36,294 nucleotides of DNA from Janthinobacterium agaricidamnosum NBRC 102515 = DSM 9628 (GTDB lineage: Bacteria; Pseudomonadota; Gammaproteobacteria; Burkholderiales; Burkholderiaceae_D): assembly GCF_000723165.1 (NCBI RefSeq), contig NZ_HG322949.1:3414771-3451064 (forward strand), written 5' to 3'. Shown in pieces: positions 25,369 through 33,319 of this stretch (positions are counted from its first letter, which is position 1; every line of letters starts with the position of its first letter). The notes below the pieces were generated by a model. That model had not been told where the DNA came from and did no database searches. It saw only the letters and a program-made list of their open reading frames with translations. A program made the position numbers and the translations under genes.

Positions 25369-26184
25369 ATGCTGACAGACCCTTTTACGCCGCAATGGAT
25401 CACATGGCTCGACGCGCAGGCAGCCGGACTGCAAGATACGCAGCAACTGTATCTGTTGCTCGACGGCGTGTTCATCCCGGGCCTGTACCGCACCATGCAA
25501 AGGAAAATGGCGCCGGATCAAAAGCCGACGCTGCTATTCGAAGCACTACCCAGTTGCAATGATAAAACCCGCGACGTCTCCCCCTTCCTGCTAGCTTACC
25601 GAGGCCAGCCGCAACTGAGCAAGTTATTGAGTGCATGCAGCGGCTGGCCCATGGTCAGCGCCATCGTCACGACGGAAAGTGCGGAACAACTTGGGCGGCG
25701 TCTGGCCGCATGGTGCGTGGTGGAGGCCGATAGCCAGCGCTTCAACTTCCGTTTTCCCGACACCCGCCGCTTGCCGGGTATTTTCAACGCCCTGACCGGC
25801 GAACAGCGCGCCATGCTGTGCGGCCCCGCCAGCACCTGGTTTTACATCGGCAGGAATGGCGACTGGGCAACGCTGGACGTGCCTCAAGTGATGGCGCCGC
25901 TCGCCGAGTCGCCCACGCTGGAGGCCGGACAATTCGGCGTCATGGTCGACGATAGCGAAGCGGACGGCATGCTGGCGCGTTTCGACTACCGTGGCTTGCA
26001 ATGGCAACAGCCCCACTCCACTATCCACGCACTGGTTCAACAAGGATTAAAAGTTGCCGCGCACAATCAACTGGACAGCGACCTGTGGCTGGACTGGTGC
26101 GCCGCCTACATCGACCAAAGCCTGCTGACCGATACCGCAGAGGCGGCAAGGCAATTTCCGCAATGGAAGGCGCAATATCAATGA
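25369..26184 (+). CDS. DUF4123 domain T6SS effector adaptor/chaperone
   Basis: The 271-residue protein has the DUF4123 pattern in its first half: LYLLLDGVFIPGLYRTMQ, FEALPSCNDKTRDVSPFLL, LLSACSGWPMVSAIVTTESA and LGRRLAAWCVVEADSQRFNF, then FRFPDTRRLPGIFNALTGEQ. DUF4123 proteins (Tap/TEC type) bind an effector and load it on the cognate VgrG. It sits between vgrG and the effector array and its stop overlaps the next ATG by four bases (ATGA), so it most likely serves the DUF2235 effector encoded at the end of the array. No membrane segment or signal peptide is present, consistent with cytoplasmic action. Confidence 0.88.
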   Translation: MLTDPFTPQWITWLDAQAAGLQDTQQLYLLLDGVFIPGLYRTMQRKMAPDQKPTLLFEALPSCNDKTRDVSPFLLAYRGQPQLSKLLSACSGWPMVSAIVTTESAEQLGRRLAAWCVVEADSQRFNFRFPDTRRLPGIFNALTGEQRAMLCGPASTWFYIGRNGDWATLDVPQVMAPLAESPTLEAGQFGVMVDDSEADGMLARFDYRGLQWQQPHSTIHALVQQGLKVAAHNQLDSDLWLDWCAAYIDQSLLTDTAEAARQFPQWKAQYQ

Positions 26185-26963
26185 GCCACCACAAAACCAG
26201 CGTAAGCATAGGCTCACGACTGCGACGCCTGTGCCTGTTGAGTCTGTCCACGCTGGCGTTCAGCGCCTGCTCGGCAGTCAAGCCGGTGTCGAACGACCTT
26301 GAGGTCAGCGTCCATGGCGTGAATTACACCGCGGATACATTTAGTTATGTGGTACGAAATCCTGCGGATAAAAGCGATAAAGGTACTGGCGAGTTGATCG
26401 ATCCGTTTGCAGCGGGTGGGACGGTTTGTTGCTACCAACTTCCAAAGCAGTGGAAAGCTGGAATTCAGATAAATATTGACATAACCAAATGGTTACAAAA
26501 AAAAGAAAATAATAAATTACAAGAAGTGAAGGAGCAATATTTGGTTGAAGTACCACGCTATGTCAATGGCACTCCTGGCGAACTCTGGGTAATGCGCAAT
26601 CCTGATGGGAGTATTGGTGCAATATCAAGCAATTATCAACCCAACCATCCGCTTTGACCCGGAAAAATAAAAGGCTGGCCCGTTCCTTCATTAGATTACC
26701 AGAGGGAACGATGGAACCTATACATCAAACTCGCTGCGGAAGACGTTAAAACCAATCAGGAACTAATTTCTCAATTAAAAAACTTTCCAGATAAAAGATT
26801 GCAAGAATCGTGGGATGTTTTTGAAAAGAGCATGCCTAATGAAATTAAGGATTTCAATGGACATAAAGATCCTAGATTTTTAGAAAAACTTAAAATGGAT
26901 GACGAAAATTATTTAAAAGAAAGCATATTGAAGTTAAAAAAACTAAAAGAATCACGACCATAA
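26181..26963 (+). pseudogene. Immunity-like DUF3304 gene 1 (lipoprotein), interrupted by a nonsense codon
   Basis: The frame opens at an ATG overlapping the adaptor stop and would encode 260 residues ending in ESRP-TAA at 26961-26963. Codon 26655-26657 is TGA where the three other copies have TGG (Trp of the NH-x-x-WPG motif), so the frame stops at 158 residues. Read through, the remainder aligns with the other copies (KGWPVPSLDYQRERW, LKKLKESRP). The N-terminus ends in LSTLAFSAC, a lipobox, unlike the Sec-type signals of copies 2-4. The shared core (HGVNYTADTFSYVVRNPADK, GTVCCYQLPKQWKAGI) is almost identical to theirs. A truncated yet functional product, or stop read-through, cannot be excluded. 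Confidence 0.82.
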
Positions 26964-26977
26964 ACTATGGAAAAACC

Positions 26978-27553
26978 ATGATTCATTTAAAACTCATTCC
27001 AACTATTCCCGAAGATTATTCAGTAGCGTCCGATCGCGATAGTTTTTTCAAAGTTGCGGAAAAACGTGCTCTTATAGCATTTGAAAAGCGCGAAGAATCA
27101 GGGCCAAAAAACTCATCTACAAGTTGTACAACCAACCTCTTCTTCGGCTTCTTCTTCGATGGCACCAAGAACAATTACGTCGGCGCCGAATCGTCAAAAA
27201 CGCACTCCAACATAGTGCGCTTGTACGATTGTTTTCCCGGCATGAGCGTGCCCGGCGTACTTCCCAAGGAAATGGACTGGCAATACAAGCCTTCGAACTA
27301 CAACCATTTTTTCAAGGTGTATATCCCCGGCGTCGCTTCCACCTTCAAGGAAGTCGGCGACACTGGCCAGGGACTGGACCTGACGCTGGGCGCCGCCATG
27401 GGCTCCAAGGGAGAGGCGCGCATCATCTGGGCCTTGATCCAGGCGATCAATAATGTGCATCGTTATTTCACCAATACCTTGCTGATCAAATATGAAGCAT
27501 CACTAAATCGAACACAAAGAAAACTTCAACCACTTAAAAATTCACGACCATGA
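26978..27553 (+). CDS. Truncated DUF2235 (Tle1) effector copy 1
   Basis: The 191-residue product has a unique N-terminus of about 48 residues, then the conserved effector segment (LFFGFFFDGTKNNYVGAESS, THSNIVRLYDCFPGMSVPGV, YKPSNYNHFFKVYIPGVAS, GEARIIWALIQAINNVHRYF). It leaves homology to the full-length effector after HRYFTN. The last 21 residues, from KYEASLN to KNSRP, resemble the C-terminus of the immunity-like proteins instead. It lacks the GFSRG nucleophile, the Asp and the His, so it cannot be a lipase. Its TGA overlaps the ATG of immunity copy 2 (ATGA). The start lies 14 bases after the end of immunity copy 1, the only junction in the array without an overlap. It may be a recombination donor, a translation coupler or a decoy. 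Confidence 0.8.
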   Translation: MIHLKLIPTIPEDYSVASDRDSFFKVAEKRALIAFEKREESGPKNSSTSCTTNLFFGFFFDGTKNNYVGAESSKTHSNIVRLYDCFPGMSVPGVLPKEMDWQYKPSNYNHFFKVYIPGVASTFKEVGDTGQGLDLTLGAAMGSKGEARIIWALIQAINNVHRYFTNTLLIKYEASLNRTQRKLQPLKNSRP

Positions 27554-27845
27554 TAATAAAAATTGAAAATTTGAAAATTTGTTTTTTCATACTTGCAGCA
27601 CCAATTTCAAATACATATGCTGCAAGCACAAATCAATCTCTTACCGTACCCGTTAGTATTCATGGCGTAAACTACACTGCGGATACGTTTAGTTATGTGG
27701 TACGAAATCCTGCGGATAAGAGCGATAAAGGCACTGGCGAGTTGATCGATCCATTTGCAGCGGGCGGGACGGTTTGTTGCTACCAACTTCCAAAGCAGTG
27801 GAAAGTTGGAATTGAAATAAATATTGACATTACCAGATGGTTACC
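27140..27845 (+). repeat. Conserved block R1 of the effector-immunity array
   Basis: About 705 bases spanning the effector core of truncated copy 1, its tail, and the 5' half of immunity copy 2. Blocks R2 and R3 are near-identical by eye. Copies lie 1,329 and 1,355 bases apart. Confidence 0.88.
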
Positions 27846-28311
27846 AAAGAAAGAAAATGAAAATTTAAAGGAAGTAAAAGAAAAATATATAGTTGAAATT
27901 CCTCGCTATGTGGAAGCTACTCCCGGAGAATTATGGGTTATGCGCAATGCTGACGGCAGCATCAGCGCCATTGCTAGCAATTACCAGCCCAACCATCCGC
28001 AATGGCCAGGTCCTGTCAAAGGATGGCCGTTGCCGTCCAAGGATTATCAACGCGAACGTTGGGATCTATATATTACACTCGCCGAATCGGATGTAAAACT
28101 AACCGAGCATCTGATAAATGAATTGAAAAACAATCCAAACCAAAGAGCAAAATTTTCCTGGGATACAATTTTTAAAATTAGACCTAAAGATCTTGAAAAA
28201 TTCACTGGTCCAGAGGACGATAAATTTAGAGAAAAAATAAAAATAGACTACGAGGAAAACTTGATATATAGCAAAAATAAATTGAAAGAATTGAAGGAAT
28301 CGCGCCCATGA
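27550..28311 (+). CDS. Immunity-like DUF3304 protein 2
   Basis: The 253-residue protein starts with a Sec-type signal (KICFFILAAPISNTYAAS), so it should be periplasmic but not lipid-anchored. The first half (SIHGVNYTADTFSYVVRNPA, GTGELIDPFAAGGTVCCYQL, PKQWKVGIEINIDITRW) is nearly identical to copies 3 and 4. Then PRYVEATPGELWVMRNADGS and HPQWPGPVKGWPLPSKDYQR follow. The remaining ~75 residues are divergent and lysine-rich, ending LKELKESRP. Overlaps of four bases join it to the truncated effectors on both sides. DUF3304-type lipoproteins sit next to DUF2235 phospholipase effectors as presumed antidotes; which effector it would neutralise is unknown. Confidence 0.82.
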   Translation: MIIKIENLKICFFILAAPISNTYAASTNQSLTVPVSIHGVNYTADTFSYVVRNPADKSDKGTGELIDPFAAGGTVCCYQLPKQWKVGIEINIDITRWLPKKENENLKEVKEKYIVEIPRYVEATPGELWVMRNADGSISAIASNYQPNHPQWPGPVKGWPLPSKDYQRERWDLYITLAESDVKLTEHLINELKNNPNQRAKFSWDTIFKIRPKDLEKFTGPEDDKFREKIKIDYEENLIYSKNKLKELKESRP

Positions 28312-28880
28312 ATTCAAAATTAATTCCTCGCGTATCAAAAATATTTCACAAAGCAAAATTTCGGGATGAAATATTTAATCAAGATGAACGTCAAGAATTA
28401 ATCAAAATGGAAAGTAAAGAACAAGCATTTGGTGGCGACGTTAAGCGATCTTGTCACAATAATTTATACTTCGGCTTCTTCTTCGATGGCACCAAGAACA
28501 ACTACGTCGGCGCCGAGTCGTCGAAAACACATTCCAATGTCGTGCGCCTGTACGACTGTTTTCCCGGCATGAGCGTACCCGGCGTACTTCCCAAGAAAAT
28601 GGACTGGCAATACAAGCCTTCGAACTACAACCATTTTTTCAAGGTGTATATCCCCGGCGTCGCTTCCACCTTCAAGGAAGTCGGCGACACTGGCCAGGGA
28701 TTGGACCTGACGCTGGGCGCCGCCATGGGCTACAAGGGAGAGGCGCGCATCATCTGGGCCTTGATCCAGGCGATCAATAATGTGCATCGTTATTTCACCA
28801 ATACCTTGCTGATCAAATATGAAGCATCACTAAATCACACACAAAGAAAACCTCAATCACTTAAAAATTCACGACCATGA
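28308..28880 (+). CDS. Truncated DUF2235 (Tle1) effector copy 2
   Basis: The 190-residue product has its own N-terminal ~50 residues (KLIPRVSKIFHKAKFRDEIF and on to KRSCHNN), then the shared segment from YFGFFFDGTKNNYVGAESS to NNVHRYFTN. It ends with a tail like copy 1 (KYEASLNHTQRKPQSLKNSR-P). No catalytic residues of the lipase are present. ATGA overlaps link it to immunity copies 2 and 3. The core differs from copy 1 at only a few residues (for example Ser to Tyr in GAAMG[S/Y]KGEA), while the first 50 residues are unrelated by eye. Confidence 0.8.
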   Translation: MNSKLIPRVSKIFHKAKFRDEIFNQDERQELIKMESKEQAFGGDVKRSCHNNLYFGFFFDGTKNNYVGAESSKTHSNVVRLYDCFPGMSVPGVLPKKMDWQYKPSNYNHFFKVYIPGVASTFKEVGDTGQGLDLTLGAAMGYKGEARIIWALIQAINNVHRYFTNTLLIKYEASLNHTQRKPQSLKNSRP

Positions 28881-29171
28881 TAATAAAAATTGAAAATTTG
28901 AAAATTTGTTTTTTCATACTTGCAGCGTCAATTTCAAATACATATGCTGCAAGCACAAATCAATCCATTACCGTACCCGTTAGTATTCATGGCGTAAACT
29001 ACACCGCTGACACATTTAGTTATGTGGTACGAAATCCTGCGGATAAGAGCGATAAAGGTGCTGGAGAGTTGATCGATCCGTTTGCAGCTGGAGGGACAGT
29101 TTGTTGCTACCAGCTTCCAAAGCAGTGGAAAGCTGGAATTCAAATAAATATTGACATAACCAAATGGTTAC
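28469..29171 (+). repeat. Conserved block R2 of the effector-immunity array
   Basis: This is the second near-identical copy of the ~705-base block, again running from the effector core through the tail to the first half of the next immunity-like gene. Confidence 0.88.
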
Positions 29172-29638
29172 AAAAGAAAAAAAATAATAAATTACAAGAA
29201 GTGAAGGAGCAATATTTGGTTGAAGTACCACGCTATGACAATGGCACTCCTGGCGAACTCTGGGTAATGCGCAATCCTGATGGGAGTATTGGTGTAATCT
29301 CAAGCAATTATCAACCAAATCATGCGCTTTGGCCTGGTACAGTAAAGGGTTGGCCCGTGCCATCTCGTGAATATCAACTTGAACGCTGGGAGATATACAT
29401 CAAACACGAAGAAGGAGGTGTTGCATTATTTAAAAATATGCTTCAAGAATTAAAATCAAATCCTGAAAAAAGAGCTTTGTCGGCATGGAACTTCGCATTA
29501 AAAAATGATCCTGAGTCACTATCTAAATATAGTGACTCAACAGATATAAATTTTCATCTCATGCTTAAAAATAGATATGAAGATTCTTTGAAAATTCAAG
29601 AAGAAAAATTACAAAAACTACGTGAAGAGCGCCCATGA
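28877..29638 (+). CDS. Immunity-like DUF3304 protein 3
   Basis: The 253-residue protein has the same Sec-type signal (KICFFILAASISNTYAAS) and core as copy 2, including GTVCCYQLPKQWKAGIQINI. Its second half (PRYDNGTPGELWVMRNPDGS, WPGTVKGWPVPSREYQLERW) is followed by a divergent C-terminal third that ends LQKLREERP. The middle part (KKKNNKLQEVKEQYLVEVPR) is closer to immunity copy 1 than to copy 2, which suggests mosaic exchange among the copies. Both ends overlap neighbours by ATGA, so the whole array is probably one transcript with coupled translation. Confidence 0.82.
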   Translation: MIIKIENLKICFFILAASISNTYAASTNQSITVPVSIHGVNYTADTFSYVVRNPADKSDKGAGELIDPFAAGGTVCCYQLPKQWKAGIQINIDITKWLQKKKNNKLQEVKEQYLVEVPRYDNGTPGELWVMRNPDGSIGVISSNYQPNHALWPGTVKGWPVPSREYQLERWEIYIKHEEGGVALFKNMLQELKSNPEKRALSAWNFALKNDPESLSKYSDSTDINFHLMLKNRYEDSLKIQEEKLQKLREERP

Positions 29639-30237
29639 CATCTCATCAAAAAAAACTTCCATCAAAGATATCACTTTGCGCATCAATTTCTGAAAATTTT
29701 TCAAAAGCAAAGAAATTCGATGATTTTTTTGACAGCAATGAGAGTGAGAAAATACGTAGCAAACTAGAAGCACGAGAACAGCCTGACGTCAAGAATGTTC
29801 AAAAATCCTGCCACACCAACCTGTTCTTCGGCTTTTTCTTCGATGGCACCAAGAACAATTACGTCGGCGCCGAATTGTCAAAAACGCACTCCAACGTAGT
29901 GCGCTTGTACGATTGTTTTCCCGGCATGAGCGTACCCGGCGTACTTCCCAAGAAAATGGACTGGCAATACAAGCCTTCGAACTACAACCATTTTTTCAAG
30001 GTGTATATCCCCGGCGTCGCTTCCACCTTCAAGGAAGTCGGCGACACTGGCCAGGGATTGGACCTGACGCTGGGCGCCGCGATGGGTTACAAGGGAGAGG
30101 CGCGCATCATCTGGGCCTTGATCCAGGCGATCAATAATGTGCATCGTTATTTCACCAATACCTTGCTGATCAAATATGAAGCATCACTAAATCAAACACA
30201 AAGAAAACCTCAATCACTTAAAAATTCACGACCATGA
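29635..30237 (+). CDS. Truncated DUF2235 (Tle1) effector copy 3
   Basis: The 200-residue product has an N-terminal ~60 residues of its own (KKLPSKISLCASISENFSKA, EAREQPDVKNVQKSCHTN), then the conserved segment with FFGFFFDGTKNNYVGAELS and the tail KYEASLNQTQRKPQSLKNSR-P. The end of the variable part, QKSCHTNLFFGFFFDG, is identical to that of the full-length effector, so the exchange point may lie there. It lacks all catalytic residues. Overlaps of four bases connect it to immunity copies 3 and 4. Confidence 0.8.
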   Translation: MTSHQKKLPSKISLCASISENFSKAKKFDDFFDSNESEKIRSKLEAREQPDVKNVQKSCHTNLFFGFFFDGTKNNYVGAELSKTHSNVVRLYDCFPGMSVPGVLPKKMDWQYKPSNYNHFFKVYIPGVASTFKEVGDTGQGLDLTLGAAMGYKGEARIIWALIQAINNVHRYFTNTLLIKYEASLNQTQRKPQSLKNSRP

Positions 30238-30530
30238 TAATAAAAATTGAAAATTTGAAAATTTGTTTTTTCATACTTGCAGCGTCAATTTCAAATACAT
30301 ATGCTGCAAGCACAAATCAATCTCTTACCGTACCCGTTAGTATTCATGGCGTAAACTACACCGCAGATACATTTAGTTATGTGGTGCGAAATCCTGCGGA
30401 TAAGAGCGATAAAGGCACTGGCGAGTTGATCGATCCATTTGCAGCGGGCGGGACGGTTTGTTGCTACCAACTTCCAAAGCAGTGGAAAGCTGGAATTCAA
30501 ATAAATATCAATATAACAAAATGGTTGCAA
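29824..30530 (+). repeat. Conserved block R3 of the effector-immunity array
   Basis: This is the third ~705-base copy. A partial fourth copy (effector core only) lies at about 31212-31540 in the full-length effector, and a partial copy of the immunity core lies at about 26308-26500. Confidence 0.88.
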
Positions 30531-31055
30531 AAAAAAGAGAGTGGTAAGTTACAAGAAGTTAAGGAGCAACATTTGGTTGAAGTACCACGCTATGTCGATG
30601 GCACTCCTGGCGAACTATGGGTAATACGTAATCCCGATGAAAGCATTGCTGCAATTTCAAGCAATTATCAACCAAATCATAACCTTTGGCCTGGACCACT
30701 AAAGGGTTGGCCCGTACCTTCATTAGTTTATCAAAGAGAGAGATGGGACATTTATATAAAACAGGAAAAGGGATGTGTCGCCAATGCCAAGGAAATGTTA
30801 AACAATCTACAATCATTTCCAGAAAAAGAGGCGGCAGATACTTGGGAAGATATGCTTGATACTGCAAAAAAATACTCAGGGAACTACGAAATAAAATCAC
30901 CGCTAGGAGAAATAGGAAATAAAAATAGAGATTTATTAAAAAAATTCTCCGGCCCCAAAGATCCAGAATTCTCCAATTGGCTGAAAAAAGATTATGAAAG
31001 ATATTTAAAGGACTGTGAAAAAAAATTAAATGATATTGAAAGATCACGGCCATGA
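30234..31055 (+). CDS. Immunity-like DUF3304 protein 4 (partner of the full-length effector)
   Basis: This is the longest copy (273 residues). It has the same Sec-type signal and core as copies 2 and 3, then WPGPLKGWPVPSLVYQRERW. Its divergent C-terminal ~100 residues contain about 20 extra residues (near DTAKKYSGNYEIKSPLGEIG) and end LNDIERSRP. Its TGA overlaps the ATG of the intact effector, so it is the natural candidate for the cognate periplasmic antidote. If so, specificity should lie in the divergent C-terminal part, because the first half is shared with the other copies. That is inference. Confidence 0.82.
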   Translation: MIIKIENLKICFFILAASISNTYAASTNQSLTVPVSIHGVNYTADTFSYVVRNPADKSDKGTGELIDPFAAGGTVCCYQLPKQWKAGIQININITKWLQKKESGKLQEVKEQHLVEVPRYVDGTPGELWVIRNPDESIAAISSNYQPNHNLWPGPLKGWPVPSLVYQRERWDIYIKQEKGCVANAKEMLNNLQSFPEKEAADTWEDMLDTAKKYSGNYEIKSPLGEIGNKNRDLLKKFSGPKDPEFSNWLKKDYERYLKDCEKKLNDIERSRP

Positions 31056-33142
31056 CCATTAAGCTCTGCGGCGCCATACTATCCAGCTTCTCAAAAGCAG
31101 ACGACATCAATACTTTTTTCAACAATAAAGAAATTAGAAAAATTAATGATGAGTGGATGCCACGTGAACAAGCAATTTTAAAAGACCCTCAAAAATCCTG
31201 CCACACCAACCTGTTCTTCGGCTTCTTCTTCGACGGCACCAAGAACAATTACGTCGGCGCCGAATCGTCAAAAACGCACTCCAACATAGTGCGCTTGTAC
31301 GATTGTTTTCCCGGCATGAGCGTGCCCGGCGTACTGCCCAAGGAAATGGACTGGCAATACAAGCCTTCGAACTACAACCATTTTTTCAAGGTGTATATCC
31401 CGGGCGTCGCTTCCGCCTTCAAGGAAGTCGGCGACACTGGCCAGGGACTGGACCTGACGCTGGGCGCCGCCATGGGCTACAAGGGAGAGGCGCGCATCAT
31501 CTGGGCCTTGATCCAGGCGATCAATAATGTGCACCGTTATTTCACCAGTAAGCCGCTGATCGAAGCTGCCGATGTCCCCAAACTGTTAAAGGCCATCGAT
31601 CTGCATAAAAACCAGCGGACCGCGATGGATCCGTTTTTTTATACCGATCCGGACAGGGGCGCAGACAAGCAGATCCGGACCCGCGGCGTTTTTCAGGAGT
31701 GGCTGACGAAACTGCACAAGGCCGTGTCGCTGCACTGGAAAAATGGCGCGCAAGATCCGCCCAAAAAAGATCCCGGCATCGTCGACACCATTTATATATC
31801 CATTTTCGGCTTTTCGCGCGGGGCGACCCAGGCCAGGGCTTTCACCAACTGGCTGCAGGCTTTGTGCACATTCGATGCATCGCTGTGCGGCAAGAGCGGC
31901 ATGACCCTGGGCGGCTTTCCGGTGGCGTTCAACTTCCTCGGCTTGTTCGACACGGTGGCATCCGTCGGCGCCGGCAATACCTTCGGCAATAATGTGCTGG
32001 CGAAACTGGCCGACGGCCACGGCGCCTGGTCGGATTCGGAATCGAGCTTGCGCATCCCTGCCGGCCTGCGCTGCGTGCACCTGGTCGCGGCGCAGGAAGT
32101 GCGGCGCAGTTTTCCGCTCGACTCGATTTCGGTCAACGGCTTGCTGCCGGATAACTGCGATGAAATCGTGATCCCCGGCATGCACTCCGATATCGGCTGC
32201 GGCTACATGCCGACCGAACAGGGAAAAGGCGTCGATCCCGATGGCGACGACATGCTGTCGCGCATTCCGCTGATTTATATGTACCGGGAAGCTAGACTGG
32301 CAGGCGTGCCGCTCAAACTGGAATTGGCGAATCCGATTGCCCGGCAGCGCTTTGCGCTCACGCCGCAAACCATCAGCGACTTCAACGCCTATATCGCCAC
32401 TTGCAAAATTACCGAGGGCACGCTCACCGCCATCATGCGCGACCAGCGCAAATATTATATTCAATGGCTGCTGTACCGGCGCGCCAGCGGCAAGACGCCG
32501 TTGACCGGCAGCGCCAGTTTCCAGCGCGCCGTGAATTTCGATCAAAACGATTTGAAGAGCGCCAATCTGGAATTCGAGGATGAGATCAAGGCATTCGACA
32601 GCTGGATGGCCGACAAGGGCAAGAAACATCCGTTCCAGGCCATGGCGCCAGGCTTCGACAACGAGCATGCCAACGAATGGGAAGAAATCGCCACCTGGTG
32701 GAACAGCGCCGCGCCGCTGCCGCCGCAAGTCATCCATTTCTTCGATGAATACGTGCATGACTCGCGCGCCTGGTTCAAACTGATACCCGGCAATCCGGAC
32801 AGCGAAGCGGATATGCATGTCAAATTACAAAAAATGGTGGAAATACGCCAGCGTACCTTGAAAGAGAATCAGGAACGGCCACGGATCGCCCCGTTGACCG
32901 AGCGCGGCGCACAGGCCAGCGCCGCCGTCAGCGACGGCCTGACCGACGAGGAACGGGCGGCCGCCGATGAATATGCCCGCACACTGAAAATTCCGTTGAT
33001 GAATACCAAGGGGCGCGAGCCATTTACCGGCGCCAAGGCCGGCTATTTGCGCTACCGGAAAATATATGCGGGAGCGGACGGCATCCTGATCTCCACCACG
33101 CCCGAATTGATCAGGACCGACAAGGCGCACCACACTGCCTGA
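31052..33142 (+). CDS. Tle1-type T6SS phospholipase effector (DUF2235)
   Basis: The 696-residue protein is the only complete effector of the array. After a variable N-terminus of about 50 residues comes LFFGFFFDGTKNNYVGAESS and the segment shared with the truncated copies up to about residue 166. The alpha/beta-hydrolase part has the nucleophile motif IFGFSRGATQARAF (Ser255), FLGLFDTVASVG (Asp300) and IPGMHSDIGCGYM (His378), a plausible catalytic triad of DUF2235/Tle1 lipases that hydrolyse membrane phospholipids in target cells. The C-terminal ~270 residues are helical and of unknown role. There is no signal peptide, as expected for delivery with VgrG. It is GC-rich beyond the first 150 bases, unlike the AT-rich cassettes before it. 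Confidence 0.9.
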   Translation: MTIKLCGAILSSFSKADDINTFFNNKEIRKINDEWMPREQAILKDPQKSCHTNLFFGFFFDGTKNNYVGAESSKTHSNIVRLYDCFPGMSVPGVLPKEMDWQYKPSNYNHFFKVYIPGVASAFKEVGDTGQGLDLTLGAAMGYKGEARIIWALIQAINNVHRYFTSKPLIEAADVPKLLKAIDLHKNQRTAMDPFFYTDPDRGADKQIRTRGVFQEWLTKLHKAVSLHWKNGAQDPPKKDPGIVDTIYISIFGFSRGATQARAFTNWLQALCTFDASLCGKSGMTLGGFPVAFNFLGLFDTVASVGAGNTFGNNVLAKLADGHGAWSDSESSLRIPAGLRCVHLVAAQEVRRSFPLDSISVNGLLPDNCDEIVIPGMHSDIGCGYMPTEQGKGVDPDGDDMLSRIPLIYMYREARLAGVPLKLELANPIARQRFALTPQTISDFNAYIATCKITEGTLTAIMRDQRKYYIQWLLYRRASGKTPLTGSASFQRAVNFDQNDLKSANLEFEDEIKAFDSWMADKGKKHPFQAMAPGFDNEHANEWEEIATWWNSAAPLPPQVIHFFDEYVHDSRAWFKLIPGNPDSEADMHVKLQKMVEIRQRTLKENQERPRIAPLTERGAQASAAVSDGLTDEERAAADEYARTLKIPLMNTKGREPFTGAKAGYLRYRKIYAGADGILISTTPELIRTDKAHHTA

Positions 33143-33319
33143 CGCCATTCATCCAACGCTGACCGGTACCCGCCAACGATACATCAAAAAACATCGTAGC
33201 TTATGCCGTAATATTCCATAAAACATGTTAAATTAACAAAATCGGCATGGCACAATAAGATCAGCACGACGCCGCAATACCGCGATGGGCAAACACTTTC
33301 AACTCGTACAGGACGTTCC

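Noticed and set aside
31586..32818. 410-codon open frame antisense to the full-length effector
   Set aside because: It overlaps the catalytic region of the DUF2235 effector, has no recognisable domain, and is a GC shadow.
33143..33319. SAM or other riboswitch before metY
   Set aside because: No matching conserved core or terminator/anti-terminator pairing could be recognised by eye in the 177-base gap.
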